Positions 25,161 to 36,600 of a stretch of DNA of 64,000 bases are shown here, piece after piece. How positions within the stretch are numbered: position 1 is the stretch's first letter; the number at the start of each line of letters is the position of its first letter. This stretch comes from Sphingomonas endophytica (GTDB lineage Bacteria; Pseudomonadota; Alphaproteobacteria; Sphingomonadales; Sphingomonadaceae). Location of the stretch: positions 124,001 through 188,000 of the forward strand of contig NZ_JACIJN010000008.1 in the NCBI RefSeq assembly GCF_014199415.1, given 5' to 3'. Under the pieces are notes generated by a model that saw only the letters and a list, made by a program, of their open reading frames with translations, was not told the origin of the DNA and made no database searches. The translations under genes and the position numbers were made by a program.

Positions 25161-26038
25161 GCGTCGCCGTGCCGCTGATGCGCCGCCCCGACGCGGCGGC
25201 ATTTAGCCCGGCAAGGCGCGGACTTGCCGGACGGTCGGCAGCCTGCCATCGTCGCGACGATGACGCGGCAAGCATCGTGATCGGGCCAGGTGGCACCGCC
25301 GGGTGCCTCCGCCCGCCGGTGCGCGGACTGACCGACGAATATGGCGCGGGCTTCGTCGATCCGATGCATGCGCACGAATGGATCCAGGTTCTGTACGCCT
25401 GTTCGGGGGTGATGTCGGTGGTGACCCCGTCGACCAGCTTCGTCGTGCCGCCGCAGCGCGCACTGTGGTTGCCGGCCGGGCAGCGGCACGAGGTGTCGTG
25501 CCGCGGGCCGGTGTCGCTGCGCACGCTCTATGTCGACCCGGCGCTCTATCCCGACCCGCCGCCATGCCGCGTCATCGAGGTGAGCGACTTCCTCAAGGCG
25601 CTTATTCTGAAGACCGTTTCCTTCGGTGCCGATTACGACCCGCAGGGCCATGCCGGCCGGGTGGTCACGGTGCTGCTCGACGAGATCGCGGCCATGCCGG
25701 TCGCACCCTATGGCGTGGTGATGCCGGGCGACGCGCGGCTGTTGCGGGTCTGCCGTGCGATCCTCGCGCATCCCGCCGACAATCGCGACGTCGACGACTG
25801 GGCGCGCGTGGCGGGTATGGGACGGCGCACTTTCACGCGCGCGTTCAAGCGTGAGACCGGCATGGGGCTGGCGGTGTGGCGCCAGCAGGTGCGGTTGATG
25901 GAAGCGCTGTCGCTGATGGCGGCGGGCCGCCCGGTGACGACGATCGCCTTCGATGTCGGCTATGACAGTCCCAGCGCGTTCACCGCGATGTTCCGTCGCG
26001 CTTACGGGGTGCCGCCCAGCCTGTACGCGCTGCCGTGA
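25157..26038 (+). CDS. AraC-family transcription regulator with cupin sensor
   Basis: 293 residues from GTG 25157, overlapping the TBDR stop (GTGA). The N-terminal half holds a cupin-like AraC binding domain (MHAHEWIQVLYACSG, WLPAGQRHEVSC). The C-terminal ~90 residues carry two helix-turn-helix units: DWARVAGMGRRTFTRAFKRETG and TTIAFDVGYDSPSAFTAMFRRAYGVPP (read in pieces). Linkage to the TBDR suggests it controls that receptor in response to the imported ligand. Confidence 0.87.
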   Translation: MSVAVPLMRRPDAAAFSPARRGLAGRSAACHRRDDDAASIVIGPGGTAGCLRPPVRGLTDEYGAGFVDPMHAHEWIQVLYACSGVMSVVTPSTSFVVPPQRALWLPAGQRHEVSCRGPVSLRTLYVDPALYPDPPPCRVIEVSDFLKALILKTVSFGADYDPQGHAGRVVTVLLDEIAAMPVAPYGVVMPGDARLLRVCRAILAHPADNRDVDDWARVAGMGRRTFTRAFKRETGMGLAVWRQQVRLMEALSLMAAGRPVTTIAFDVGYDSPSAFTAMFRRAYGVPPSLYALP

Positions 26039-26165
26039 CGCGGCCCGCGCGCGGCAGTGATCGGCCCGGCTGCGCGGGGCAGGCCAGCGGCTTTCCGTGC
26101 CACAGGTGGATGCGAGGACGCAGCAGCGAGACGGGCCGGCAACGCCCGCGCGAGGAGCAGGACGC

Positions 26166-27137
26166 ATGACACTGACCACCGAGGCGCTGGCCGCGCACGA
26201 CGATGTCGATCCCGAGATCCGGCGCTTCGTCGTCGCGCTCAATCATGGCTACGGGCAATTCTCCGACTTCGCCGCGCTGTCGCTGCCCGAGCGTCGCGCT
26301 GCGGCCGAGATCGTCCGTGCGCCGTGGCGCGCGGGTGGCCCGGTAATGGCGAAGACGGTCACGGCCGAGCTCGCCGGATGCCGCGCCCGCTTCCACTATC
26401 CGCAGCGATCCGACACGCCGCAACCGGCGCTGCTCTACATCCATGGCGGCGGCTGGACGATGTTCAGCATCGACACGCATGACCGGCTGATGCGCGAATA
26501 TGCGGCCCGCGCCGGCGTGGTGGTGGTCGGCATCGATTACAGCCTGTCGCCCGAGGTGCGTTACCCGGTCGCGCTCGATGAGATTGTCGCGGCGTATCAG
26601 GCGCTGCGTGACGATGCGGGCGACTTCGGGATCGCACCGGCGGCGATCGCGATCGGCGGGGACTCGGCGGGCGGCAATCTCGCCGTCGCCACCAGCCTGC
26701 GGCTGCGCGACGCCGGGGAGCGACCGCCGGCGGCGATGCTGCTGAATTACGGCGCGTTCGATCCGGCGCCGACCGCCAGCTATGCGCGCTATGACGGTCC
26801 CGCCTATATGCTGACCGTGGCGGAGATGGACGGCTTCTGGCGCGATTATGCCGGCGATCCCGCGACGCTCGTCGATCCGCTCGTCGCGCCGTTGCGCGCC
26901 GATCTGACCGGGCTGCCGCCGAGCTTCCTCGCCGTGCCCGAATGCGACATCCTCGCCGACGCCAATCGTGCGATGGCGGCGCGCCTCGGGTCCGCTGGCG
27001 TGCCAGTCGAGCTGCGGCTCTACGCCGGCGCGACCCATAGCTTCCTGGAAGCGGTGTCGGTGTCGTCGCTGGCGAGTGCGGCGTTCGACGAGGCCGCACG
27101 CTGGCTCGCCGCGACCCTGCGGCGCGCACTGGCATGA
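26166..27137 (+). CDS. Alpha/beta hydrolase, HSL-type esterase
   Basis: 323 residues from ATG 26166, preceded by GAGGAGCAGG. Hormone-sensitive-lipase family signature: oxyanion-hole YIHGGGWTMF, nucleophile elbow IGGDSAGGNLA, acid region VPECDILAD and a C-terminal His in AGATHSFLEA. It has no signal peptide, so it should hydrolyse short-chain esters in the cytoplasm. It follows the AraC gene after a 127-base gap and overlaps the next start by 4 bases. Confidence 0.85.
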   Translation: MTLTTEALAAHDDVDPEIRRFVVALNHGYGQFSDFAALSLPERRAAAEIVRAPWRAGGPVMAKTVTAELAGCRARFHYPQRSDTPQPALLYIHGGGWTMFSIDTHDRLMREYAARAGVVVVGIDYSLSPEVRYPVALDEIVAAYQALRDDAGDFGIAPAAIAIGGDSAGGNLAVATSLRLRDAGERPPAAMLLNYGAFDPAPTASYARYDGPAYMLTVAEMDGFWRDYAGDPATLVDPLVAPLRADLTGLPPSFLAVPECDILADANRAMAARLGSAGVPVELRLYAGATHSFLEAVSVSSLASAAFDEAARWLAATLRRALA

Positions 27138-27718
27138 GCTTCGTTCCGCGCACGCCGGGCGAGATCGCCGCGCTGATCCGCGACCATCCGCTCGCCTGGG
27201 TCACGTCGCGCGACCTCGATGCGACCCTGCTCCCGTTGATCGTGGAAGGTGACGCGCACGGGACGCCGGTGGCGCTCGTCGGCCATTATCCGCGCCGCAA
27301 CCCGCAGGTCGCTGCTTTTGCCCGCGATCCGCGCGCGCTGATCCTCTTCACCGGGCCGCAGGGCTATGTGTCGCCGACGCTGGTGTCGAACCCGACCTGG
27401 GGCGCGACATGGAATTATGCCGCGCTCCGGATCGTCGCGACGCTGACCTTCGTACCTGACGAGACCGAGGATGCGCTGCGTCGTCTCGCCGCCCGGCTCG
27501 AACCCACGGGCGGCTGGCGCCCCGAGCAGATGGGCGAGCGCTTCGATCAGCTCGCACGGCACGTCGTCGCGTTCCGCGCGCAGATCCTTTCGTGCGAGCC
27601 GCAATTCAAGCTGGGACAGGACGAGCGCGTGGCGACGTTCGCTGAGATCGTCGCCGGTCATCCCGACCCGGCCTTGGTGATGGCGATGCTCAGGAACCGA
27701 CCTCACGACCACGATTGA
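27134..27718 (+). CDS. PaiB-like FMN-binding protein
   Basis: 194 residues with ATG overlapping the previous stop. It matches the PaiB family: SFVPRTPGEIAALIRDHPLAWV, GHYPRRNPQ, ILFTGPQGYVSPTLV, WNYAALRI, and a C-terminal QFKLGQDE...DPALVMAMLRN (read in pieces). PaiB proteins have a split-barrel flavin fold and were first described as negative regulators next to a polyamine acetyltransferase in Bacillus. Here the HDAC-like acetylpolyamine amidohydrolase lies in the same neighbourhood. Whether this protein regulates genes or is a flavoenzyme is unknown. Confidence 0.8.
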   Translation: MSFVPRTPGEIAALIRDHPLAWVTSRDLDATLLPLIVEGDAHGTPVALVGHYPRRNPQVAAFARDPRALILFTGPQGYVSPTLVSNPTWGATWNYAALRIVATLTFVPDETEDALRRLAARLEPTGGWRPEQMGERFDQLARHVVAFRAQILSCEPQFKLGQDERVATFAEIVAGHPDPALVMAMLRNRPHDHD

Positions 27719-27865
27719 GCATCAAGGTCTATGGATCCTTGCTTCGGGTTAATCGCGAGATCGGCTGGAAGGTCTTAGCGGCCACCGCAACTGCCCTTCC
27801 GTCCAAACCTTCCTGACGTACCAAGCACACATGCCCGCCCGGTGCGCCGAAACATTCTCCCAGCC

Positions 27866-28906
27866 TCAGCCGAGAACCTGTGGCGGGGCTGTCGAGTCGC
27901 GCTCGACAAGCGTATAGTCCAGCATTCGCGCGATATGGTGAGCCCCCTTGCGTTGTGGGGCGCGCATCTCGTCGATGAGCAGGCGCAGCGCTTCGGCCGC
28001 CAACTCCTGCACGGGTTGCCGGATCGTCGTCAGCGGCGGCCAGAGCGTGGTGGCGGCGATGCTGTCGTCGATGCCGGCGATGCTCAGGTCGCGCGGCACT
28101 TCCAGATGACGCCGGTGCGCGACCGACACTACCGCCGCCGCCATGTCGTCGTTACTGGCGAGAATGGCGGTGGGCGGGGTCGTGTCGTTCAACAGCAGCT
28201 CTCCGGCAACCAGCCCGGAGGTATAACTGAAGTCGCCGTGCGCGATGCAGGTCTCGACACCGGCCTCGGCAGCGGCGGCCGTAAAGCCCGCCAGTCGCGC
28301 CAGGCTGGCGCTCTGGTCGGGGTTGCCGACGATGAAGCCGAGCCGGCGATGGCCGAGCGCGATCAGATGGCGGGTCATGTCGCGCGCGGCGTGGTGATCG
28401 TCGATCCCGACCGAAATCGCGTCGGAGACCCGCCCGGCCACCACGGCCATCGGCAAGCCGGCCGCACGGAGGATCTGCCGCACCTCCACCGATTCGCCGA
28501 GCGGCGGGGTCAGGATCACGCCGCCGATCCCGGAGGCGATCAACTGCTCGATCTCGGCATGCGTCGGCACGCCGCCCTGCCTGCCCTTTAGCAGGATGAG
28601 CTGCGCCGCGCGGGCTGAAGCTTCCTCGAAGACGCCGGCGAGAAAGCCGCTCATGAACGCTGCGCTGGGGTTGGCGTAGATGACGCCGATCCGCAGTTCG
28701 CGCGAGGTGACGAGGCTGCGCGCCGAAAGGTTGGGGGTGTAGTTGAGCGTGCGGATCGTCGTCGTGACGAGCTCGCGGGTTTCGTCACGCACGCCGGGGT
28801 CGCCGTTGATGACGCGCGACACCGTCATCGGCGACACGCCGGCCTGCTTGGCGACATCGATGATCGTCACCCCGCGGCGACGTCCTCTCGGCTGGGGCAC
28901 GCTCAT
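27866..28906 (-). CDS. LacI-family repressor of the xylan-type unit
   Basis: 346 residues from ATG 28906. N-terminal HTH and hinge: VTIIDVAKQAGVSPMTVSRVI, then NYTPNLSARSL. The periplasmic-binding-like sensor follows (RIGVIYANPSAAFMSGFLAG, GGVILTPP, GIDDHHAARDMTRHLIALGH, TAILASNDDMAAAV, LSIAGIDDS). It is divergent from the MFS-GH43 operon. A palindrome with a central TAACGTTA lies over that promoter and again before the TBDR at 33635, so this protein is the natural candidate to bind both and be released by a xylo-oligosaccharide or related sugar. Confidence 0.88.
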   Translation of the reverse strand: MSVPQPRGRRRGVTIIDVAKQAGVSPMTVSRVINGDPGVRDETRELVTTTIRTLNYTPNLSARSLVTSRELRIGVIYANPSAAFMSGFLAGVFEEASARAAQLILLKGRQGGVPTHAEIEQLIASGIGGVILTPPLGESVEVRQILRAAGLPMAVVAGRVSDAISVGIDDHHAARDMTRHLIALGHRRLGFIVGNPDQSASLARLAGFTAAAAEAGVETCIAHGDFSYTSGLVAGELLLNDTTPPTAILASNDDMAAAVVSVAHRRHLEVPRDLSIAGIDDSIAATTLWPPLTTIRQPVQELAAEALRLLIDEMRAPQRKGAHHIARMLDYTLVERDSTAPPQVLG

Positions 28907-29002
28907 CCCGTCATGGCGCCGCCGACTGCCGCCGCCGCCCTCATGCGGATCGATCTGCCTCGCCGCATCCCGGTCCGTCAATCACCGATCGCGCAAAGGC
29001 AC

Positions 29003-29049
29003 TTGTCAGAAGCCGCCAGCCGCGGGTACGAAGCCATGATAACGTTACC
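29003..29049 (+). promoter_or_regulatory. Promoter of MFS-GH43 operon with LacI-type operator
   Basis: TTGTCA (29003-29008) and TACGAA (29027-29032) are spaced by 18 bases. GATAACGTTACC follows at 29038-29049, a 12-base palindrome with one mismatch, right at the expected transcription start. An almost identical palindrome occurs at 33338-33349 in the same position relative to its own promoter. Binding there by the adjacent LacI protein would block transcription. Confidence 0.6.
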
Positions 29050-29063
29050 ATCGAGGAGGCGGG

Positions 29064-30305
29064 GTGGCACGATTTCCTTACGTGCGCTGGACGATCATCG
29101 CGCTGTTCGTAGGCGCGATGGTCATCAACTATCTCGCGCGCAGCGTGCTGGGCGTCGCCGCGCCCGCGATCATGGCCGAACAGGCTATCTCGTCTGAGCA
29201 ATATTCCTGGATCACCGGCGCCTTCCAGCTCGGCATCATGTTCCAGCCGGTCGCGGGCTATCTGCTCGACCTGATCGGTCTGAAGATCGGGTTCACGCTG
29301 TTCGTCGCCCTGTGGTCGCTCATCACGATCGGTCATGGCCTGGCGAGCGGGTGGATGGGGTTCGCGGGCCTGCGCGGTGCGCTGGGGCTGGTCGAAGGCT
29401 CGGCGCAGCCCGCCGGCATGAAGGTGGTCGCGGAGTGGTTCCCGGCGCGCGAACGCGGCGTGGCGGGCGGCATCTACCAGATCGGCGCGTCGTTCGGCGC
29501 GGTGTTCGCGCCGCCGCTGGTGGCGTGGGCGATCCTCTACGACAGCTGGCGCGCAGCGTTCTTCGTGGCGGGCGGGCTCGGCATCATCTGGGTGCTGCTG
29601 TGGCTGTTCTGGTATGCGCCACCCGCGCGGCACCGCGCGATCTCGCCGGACGAACAGCGGCTGATCGCGGAAGGGCAGGAGGCCGCGCTGGCGCGCCGCC
29701 GCCGCCGTCCGCCGCTCGGCGAGTTGCTCCGTCGGCGCAACCTGTGGACGATCGCGGGCGCGCGCTTCCTCGCCGATCCGGTCTGGGGCATGCTGTCGCT
29801 GTGGATGCCGCTGTACCTCGTGCAGGTGCGCCACTTCGACCTCAAGCAGATCGCGCTGTTCGCCTGGCTGCCGTTCCTCGCCGCCGATCTCGGCTGCCTG
29901 TTCGGTCCTGCGGTCGTCGCGTGGCTGCAACGCCGCGGTGTCGGCCTCATCGATGCGCGGCGCTGGGCGTTCACGCTCGGCGCGGTGCTGATGACCGGGA
30001 TGATCTTCGTCGGCACCGCGACCAGCCCGGTCGTCGCGATCGCCTTGCTGTGCCTCGGCGGCTTCGCGCACCAGACGTTGTCGGTGACCGTGATCACGAT
30101 GGTTTCGGATCTGTTCCCGCAGGATCAGGTCGCCACCGCGACCGGCGTTTCGGGCACTGCCGCCAATCTGGGCGTGCTGATCTTCACATTGGTGCTGGGG
30201 TCGCTGGTCGATCAGGTCGGTTACCAGCCCTTCTTCATCCTGCTCGGCCTGCTCGATCTGGCGGGTGCCGCGCTGCTCTGGACGAATATCCGAAAGCCGT
30301 CATGA
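29064..30305 (+). CDS. MFS transporter, ACS (anion:cation symporter/hexuronate) type
   Basis: 413 residues starting at GTG 29064, with GAGGAGG 6-12 bases upstream. Twelve hydrophobic helices. ExuT-like marks: VINYLARSVLGVAAP, GLRGALGLVEGSAQPAGMKVVAEWFP, ERGVAGGIYQIGASFG. It should bring a sugar acid or small saccharide across the inner membrane. It forms an operon with the GH43 xylosidase (ATGA overlap) and is controlled by the divergent LacI gene. Its ligand may be a glucuronate- or xylose-containing fragment. Confidence 0.85.
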   Translation: MARFPYVRWTIIALFVGAMVINYLARSVLGVAAPAIMAEQAISSEQYSWITGAFQLGIMFQPVAGYLLDLIGLKIGFTLFVALWSLITIGHGLASGWMGFAGLRGALGLVEGSAQPAGMKVVAEWFPARERGVAGGIYQIGASFGAVFAPPLVAWAILYDSWRAAFFVAGGLGIIWVLLWLFWYAPPARHRAISPDEQRLIAEGQEAALARRRRRPPLGELLRRRNLWTIAGARFLADPVWGMLSLWMPLYLVQVRHFDLKQIALFAWLPFLAADLGCLFGPAVVAWLQRRGVGLIDARRWAFTLGAVLMTGMIFVGTATSPVVAIALLCLGGFAHQTLSVTVITMVSDLFPQDQVATATGVSGTAANLGVLIFTLVLGSLVDQVGYQPFFILLGLLDLAGAALLWTNIRKPS

Positions 30306-31909
30306 CCATTCGCAATCCCATCCTGCGCGGGTTCAACCCCGATCCTTCCATCGTGCGCGTCGGCGACGATTATTACCTCGCCACCTCCACGTTCGAGTGG
30401 ATGCCGGGGGTGCAGATCCACCATTCGCGCGATCTCGCCGACTGGCGGCTCGTCGCGCGTCCGCTCAACCGGCCGAGCCAGATCGATCTGCGCGGCGATC
30501 CCGATTCGTGCGGCGTGTGGGCGGCGGACCTCAGCTACGTCGGCGGGCGTTTCCACCTCGTCTACACCGACGTGAAGCGCTACGGGCGCACGACGGTCGA
30601 CGGAGCGGTGGGCGCATCGCTGCGCGATTTCCACAATTACTGGGTCTGGTCGGATCGCATCGACGGCGACTGGTCCGATCCCGTCCATCTGAACAGCAGC
30701 GGTTTCGATCCGGCGCTGTTCCACGACGATGACGGGCGGAGCTGGCTGCTCAACATGCTGTGGGACCATCGGCCGGGGCGGCCGCGCTTCGGCGGGATCG
30801 TCGTGCAGGAGCTGGACCTGCGCGCCGGCCGGCTGACCGGCGAGCGCCACAACATTTTCGGCGGGACGCCGCTGGGCTTCACCGAGGGGCCGCACCTCTA
30901 CAAGCGCGACGGCTGGTATCATCTGTTGGTTGCGGAGGGCGGGACCGAGCGCAACCATGCCGTGGTGATGGCGCGGTCGCGTCACCTGTTCGGCCCCTAT
31001 GAAGTGCATCCCGACGGTCCGGTGCTCACCGCGCAGGGGCGCCCGGCAGCGGCGTTGCAGCGAACCGGTCACGGCGACCTGGTCGACACGCCCGCGGGGG
31101 CGACGTGGCTCGTCTATCTGTGCGGCCGCCCGCTACCCGCCAGCGACCGCTGCGTGCTGGGGCGCGAGACCGCGATCCAGCCGGTCGTCTGGGGTGACGA
31201 TGGCTGGCTGCGCACGCGCGACGGTACGGCGATGCCGATGGGGGAGGTGCCGAGCGATGCGACGTGCGCGACCGCCGCGCAGATCGACGAGCGCACCGAC
31301 TTTGCCGGCGCGACGCTGCCCGACGCATTCCAATGGCTGCGGACGCCGTGTCCCGACGACATCTTCAGCCTTTCCGCGCGGCCTGGCTGGCTGCGGCTGC
31401 ACGGCCGCGAGACGATCGGCAGTCACTTCACCCAGTCGCTTGTCGCACGCCGGCAACAGGCGTTCCGCTACAGCGCCGAGACGTTGCTCGACTATCGCCC
31501 CGACACCTTCCAGCAGGCGGCGGGGCTGGTCTGTTATTATAACTCGAGCAAATTCCACTATCTCCATATCACCGCCGATGACGACGGTGGGCGCGTGCTG
31601 CAGGTGCTGTCGGCGCTGCCGGTCGGCGACGGCACCAGCGCCATCACCGCGCCAATCACGATCGGTGCAGGGCCGGTCGCGCTGCGTGTGGAGGTGGATC
31701 ACGAGGCGCTCCGCTGCGGATATCGCGTTGGCGATGCGGGCGAGTGGCAGTGGCTGGACGAGACCTTCGCCGCGGACCTGTTGTCGGACGAGGCGACGAT
31801 CGCGGGGCTGCCCAATTTCACCGGCACCTTCGTCGGCATGGCATGTCAGGACGTGTCGGGTGCCGGCAAGCCCGCCGACTTCCGCTATTTCCATTACATG
31901 GAGCGCTGA
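30302..31909 (+). CDS. GH43 beta-xylosidase
   Basis: 535 residues from ATG 30302, overlapping the transporter stop. GH43 five-bladed propeller with the general-base Asp in LRGFNPDPSIVRVGDDYY, the pKa-modulating Asp in SSGFDPALFHDDDG, and the acid Glu in LGFTEGPHLYKRDGWYHLL. A C-terminal beta-sandwich follows (SHFTQSLVARRQQ, QQAAGLVCYYNSSKFHYL), as in XynB-type xylosidases. No signal peptide, so it should release xylose from imported xylo-oligosaccharides in the cytoplasm. Some relatives also have arabinofuranosidase activity. Confidence 0.9.
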   Translation: MTIRNPILRGFNPDPSIVRVGDDYYLATSTFEWMPGVQIHHSRDLADWRLVARPLNRPSQIDLRGDPDSCGVWAADLSYVGGRFHLVYTDVKRYGRTTVDGAVGASLRDFHNYWVWSDRIDGDWSDPVHLNSSGFDPALFHDDDGRSWLLNMLWDHRPGRPRFGGIVVQELDLRAGRLTGERHNIFGGTPLGFTEGPHLYKRDGWYHLLVAEGGTERNHAVVMARSRHLFGPYEVHPDGPVLTAQGRPAAALQRTGHGDLVDTPAGATWLVYLCGRPLPASDRCVLGRETAIQPVVWGDDGWLRTRDGTAMPMGEVPSDATCATAAQIDERTDFAGATLPDAFQWLRTPCPDDIFSLSARPGWLRLHGRETIGSHFTQSLVARRQQAFRYSAETLLDYRPDTFQQAAGLVCYYNSSKFHYLHITADDDGGRVLQVLSALPVGDGTSAITAPITIGAGPVALRVEVDHEALRCGYRVGDAGEWQWLDETFAADLLSDEATIAGLPNFTGTFVGMACQDVSGAGKPADFRYFHYMER

Positions 31910-31977
31910 AACCCGCCGCAATGCTGCTCGTCGTCAAAACAAACAAGGCAGGTTGCGGCGTACAATCAATGCTGTAG

Positions 31978-33234
<1,257 letters not shown>

Positions 33235-33304
33235 TCGCCCGGCTCGCGTGCCACCGACCGGATCGTAAACCGGCAGCGACACAGAAAAACACGCATCTCA
33301 CGTA

Positions 33305-33349
33305 TTGACAAGGATTACCCTGAGTATAGTCTTTGATGGTAACGTTACC
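33305..33349 (+). promoter_or_regulatory. Promoter with perfect LacI-type operator upstream of TBDR
   Basis: TTGACA at 33305-33310, an AT-rich TATAGTCT element around 33325-33332, then the perfect 12-base palindrome GGTAACGTTACC at 33338-33349. It shares 11 of 12 bases with the operator at 29038 and holds the same place relative to the promoter. The same LacI repressor probably controls both. Confidence 0.65.
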
Positions 33350-33634
33350 TTATTACGGTAAAGGAGCGATGGTGAACGTTCTGCGCGTTGGCGGAAGATG
33401 ATAGGATGGTCGATAGACGACGTATTCACCGCCAGGCGTTGAGATAGACACCGTTCCTGCAAAGCGCAGGGTCAGATAGAAGGGTTCGTCAATCGTCAGG
33501 TCTTGGCCTGCGGTAGTGGACCTGTGTCAAACGCAGATAGCATTGATCCGGGCGAAGTCGCCCGGCCTGTAACCCGCGAGGCGGCAAAACGATCGCCCAC
33601 AGCACAGCGATATAAACAAGGGAGCTAGGGGAAG
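33350..33634 (+). promoter_or_regulatory. Long mRNA leader with possible leader peptide and hairpin
   Basis: About 285 bases separate the proposed transcription start from the TBDR start. AAAGGAG at 33360-33366 precedes ATG 33369 (spacing 2) and GTG 33372 (spacing 5), which would encode a 9-10 residue peptide ending at TGA 33399-33401. CCGGGCG-AAGT-CGCCCGG at 33548-33565 is a perfect 7-base stem with a 4-base loop. No known riboswitch was recognised. Confidence 0.35.
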
Positions 33635-36600
33635 ATGATGAAAGCGTTGATCGAAGGGCGTCGTGCCCGGATGCGGACCGGCGTGGCCGTGATCGCATTG
33701 ATTGCCGCGGGCGCTGCGCCGTCGCTGGCGCAGGCGCAATCGGCGCCCGCCGGGCAGGAGGCCGGTGCGGCCACGACGCCGCCCGACGTGCCGCCGCAGC
33801 TCGACACCACCGCGGGATCGACCGCGCGCGCCGATCCGGCGAGCCAGACCGCCGAGGACGATGCCGCGCGTGACGTGATCGTCACCGGCTCGCGCATCAC
33901 GACCGGCGGGTTCACGGCCCCGACTCCGACGACGGTGATCGATTCCGGCGCGATCGCCGCCAACGCGCAGCCGAACGTCTTCACGACGATCTCGCAATTG
34001 CCGTCGTTGCAGGGGTCGACGGGGACGAGCGTCAACACCTTCAGCACTTCGAGCGGCGCGCAGGGGCTCAGCTCCTTCTCGCTGCGCGGGGTCGGCGCGA
34101 TCCGCACGCTGACCCTGATCGACGGCCAGCGTGTGGTCGGCGCCAACGTCACCGGCGTGCCCGACGTCAGCCAGTTCCCGCAGCTGCTCATCAAGCGCGT
34201 CGACGTCGTGAACGGCGGCGCGTCCGCGTCTTATGGTTCGGATGCGGTCGGCGGCGTGGTGAACTTCATCACCGACACGCGGTTCAAGGGCGTGAAGGGC
34301 AATGTGCAGGGCGGCATCACCGATTATGGCGACAACGAGCAGGTGCTCGTCCAGCTCGCCGCCGGCACCAGCCTGCTCGACGACCGGCTCCATATCGTCG
34401 GCAGCACCGAATATGCGCGCGACGAGGGCGTCGGCGGGGGTGAGTTCGGCATCGGTCTGGCGGGTGGCCGCGACTGGTTCAAGCAGACCACGCTGGTCAA
34501 CCGCAACGTCACCAACGACGGGGCGCCGCAATATGTGCTGCGCGACTATGCGCAGTCGATCACCTTCACCAAGTACGGCTTGATCACCGCCGGCCCGTTG
34601 CAGGGCATCGCGTTCGACCAGTCGGGCAAGCCGTTCCAGTTCCAGTACGGCTCGAACGGCGTGCCGTCGCGGACCTCGTCTGGCGCGGTGATCGGCTGTT
34701 TCGCGGGCTTCTGTCAGGGCGGCGACCTGTCGGGCAACGTCGATGCCGGACGCTCGCTGCTGTCGGGGCTGGAGCGGCTGAACAGCTATGGCCGGATCGG
34801 CTTCGACTTCGCGCCGAACAACGAGATCTATCTCACCTCGAACATCGCGCAGGTGAAGAGCAACAACCAGCCGGTCGGCGGCCAGAATCGCCCCGCGCTG
34901 ACGATCCAATGCGCCAACCCCTACGTCCCCGCCGAGGTCAAGTCGGCCTGTGCGACCGCGAACATCACGTCGTTCCAGTTCGGCACCAGCAACGCGGCGC
35001 TCGGCAACACGCAGGTCCACACCGACCGCCGCCAGTATCGCTTCGTGGTCGGCGCGAAGGGGCGCCAGCCGGTGCTCGGGTCGGAGTGGAGCTACGACAT
35101 CTACGTCGAGCACGGTACCAACCGCACCAGGATCGACGTCGACAACATCCTGCTCACGCAGCGCTATAACGCCGCGATCAACGCGACGACGCTGAACGGC
35201 GCGATCGTCTGCGCCAATCCGGTCGCCCGCGCCGCCGGGTGCCAGCCGCTGAACGTCTTCGGCGGCAGCCCGTCACAGGAAGCGCTCGACTATGTAATGC
35301 CTGCCAACGGCCCGCGGCAGCGGACGCGCCAGACGCAGGATGTCGCCAGCCTCAACTTCTCGGGCTCACCGTTCAGCTCGTGGGCGGGGCCGGTGTCGGT
35401 CGCGTTCGGCGGCGAGTTCCGCCACGAATTCTACAAGGTCACTGCCGATCCCTATGGCGCGGGGATCGACAACCAGCCCTATGACTCGATCTATCCGGCG
35501 GATCCGCTGCAATTGCCCGCGGGCAACAATTGGTATGCCGGCAATTACAAGAACGGCACCGGCGCCTATAGCGTGAAGGAAGCGTTCGTCGAGGTCGACG
35601 TGCCGCTGCTCAACGGTGACTCGGTCGGCCGGGCGAGCGTCAACGGCGCGGCGCGCGTCACCGACTACAGCACCTCCGGCACGGTCTGGGCGTGGAAAGT
35701 CGGCGGCACCTGGGATCTGCCGATCGACGGCTTTCGCCTGCGCGGCGTCACCTCGCGCGACGTGCGCGCACCGAATTTGTCCGAGCTGTTCGCCGCGCCG
35801 GTCACCACCACGCAGCCGAACTTCTTCGATCCGTTCCGCAACGTAAACGTGCTCGCGATCCAGAACACGATAGGCAACCCGAATCTGACGCCGGAGATCG
35901 CGCGCAACACCACCGCGGGGATCGCCTTCTCGGGCGCGAGCTGGCTGCCGGGGGTGAGCCTGTCGTTCGACTGGTACAAGTTGAAGATCACCGACGTCAT
36001 CTCCAGCCTCGGCGCGGGTGACATCGTCGACCTCTGCTACCGCAACATCCTTCCGGGAACGTGCAGCGCGTTCAATCTCAACAACCAGGCCGGGCCGAAT
36101 TTCATCAACGTGCAGGCGTTCAACCTCGCGTCGATCGATACCTCCGGGTTCGACATCGAGGCGAGCTACCGCTGGCAGCGGCCGCTCGGGCTGCCGGGTA
36201 GGCTGACGCTGCGCGCGCTGGCGACGCATATCAGCAAGTTCGTCACCGACACCGGGCTGGTCGGCACGATCCCGAACGACACCGCCGGGGTGAATACCGG
36301 CAACACCCCCGACTGGAAGTGGCTGGCGGTGCAGACCTACGAGGGCGATAATTTCTCGCTGCTGCTGCAGGAGCGCTGGTTCAGCGACGGCGTGCTCGGC
36401 AACCAATATGTCGTCTGCCAGGCCGGCACCTGCCCGGTGTCGACCAATCAGCATCCGACGATCGATCAGAACTTCATGCCCGGTGCCTTCTACATGGATG
36501 TCGGCGGCACCTATAACATCTCCGAGGCGGTGACGGCTTATGCGAAGGTCGACAACCTCTTCAACCGCGATCCTGCCAAGTCGCCGTTCTTCGTCAACCC

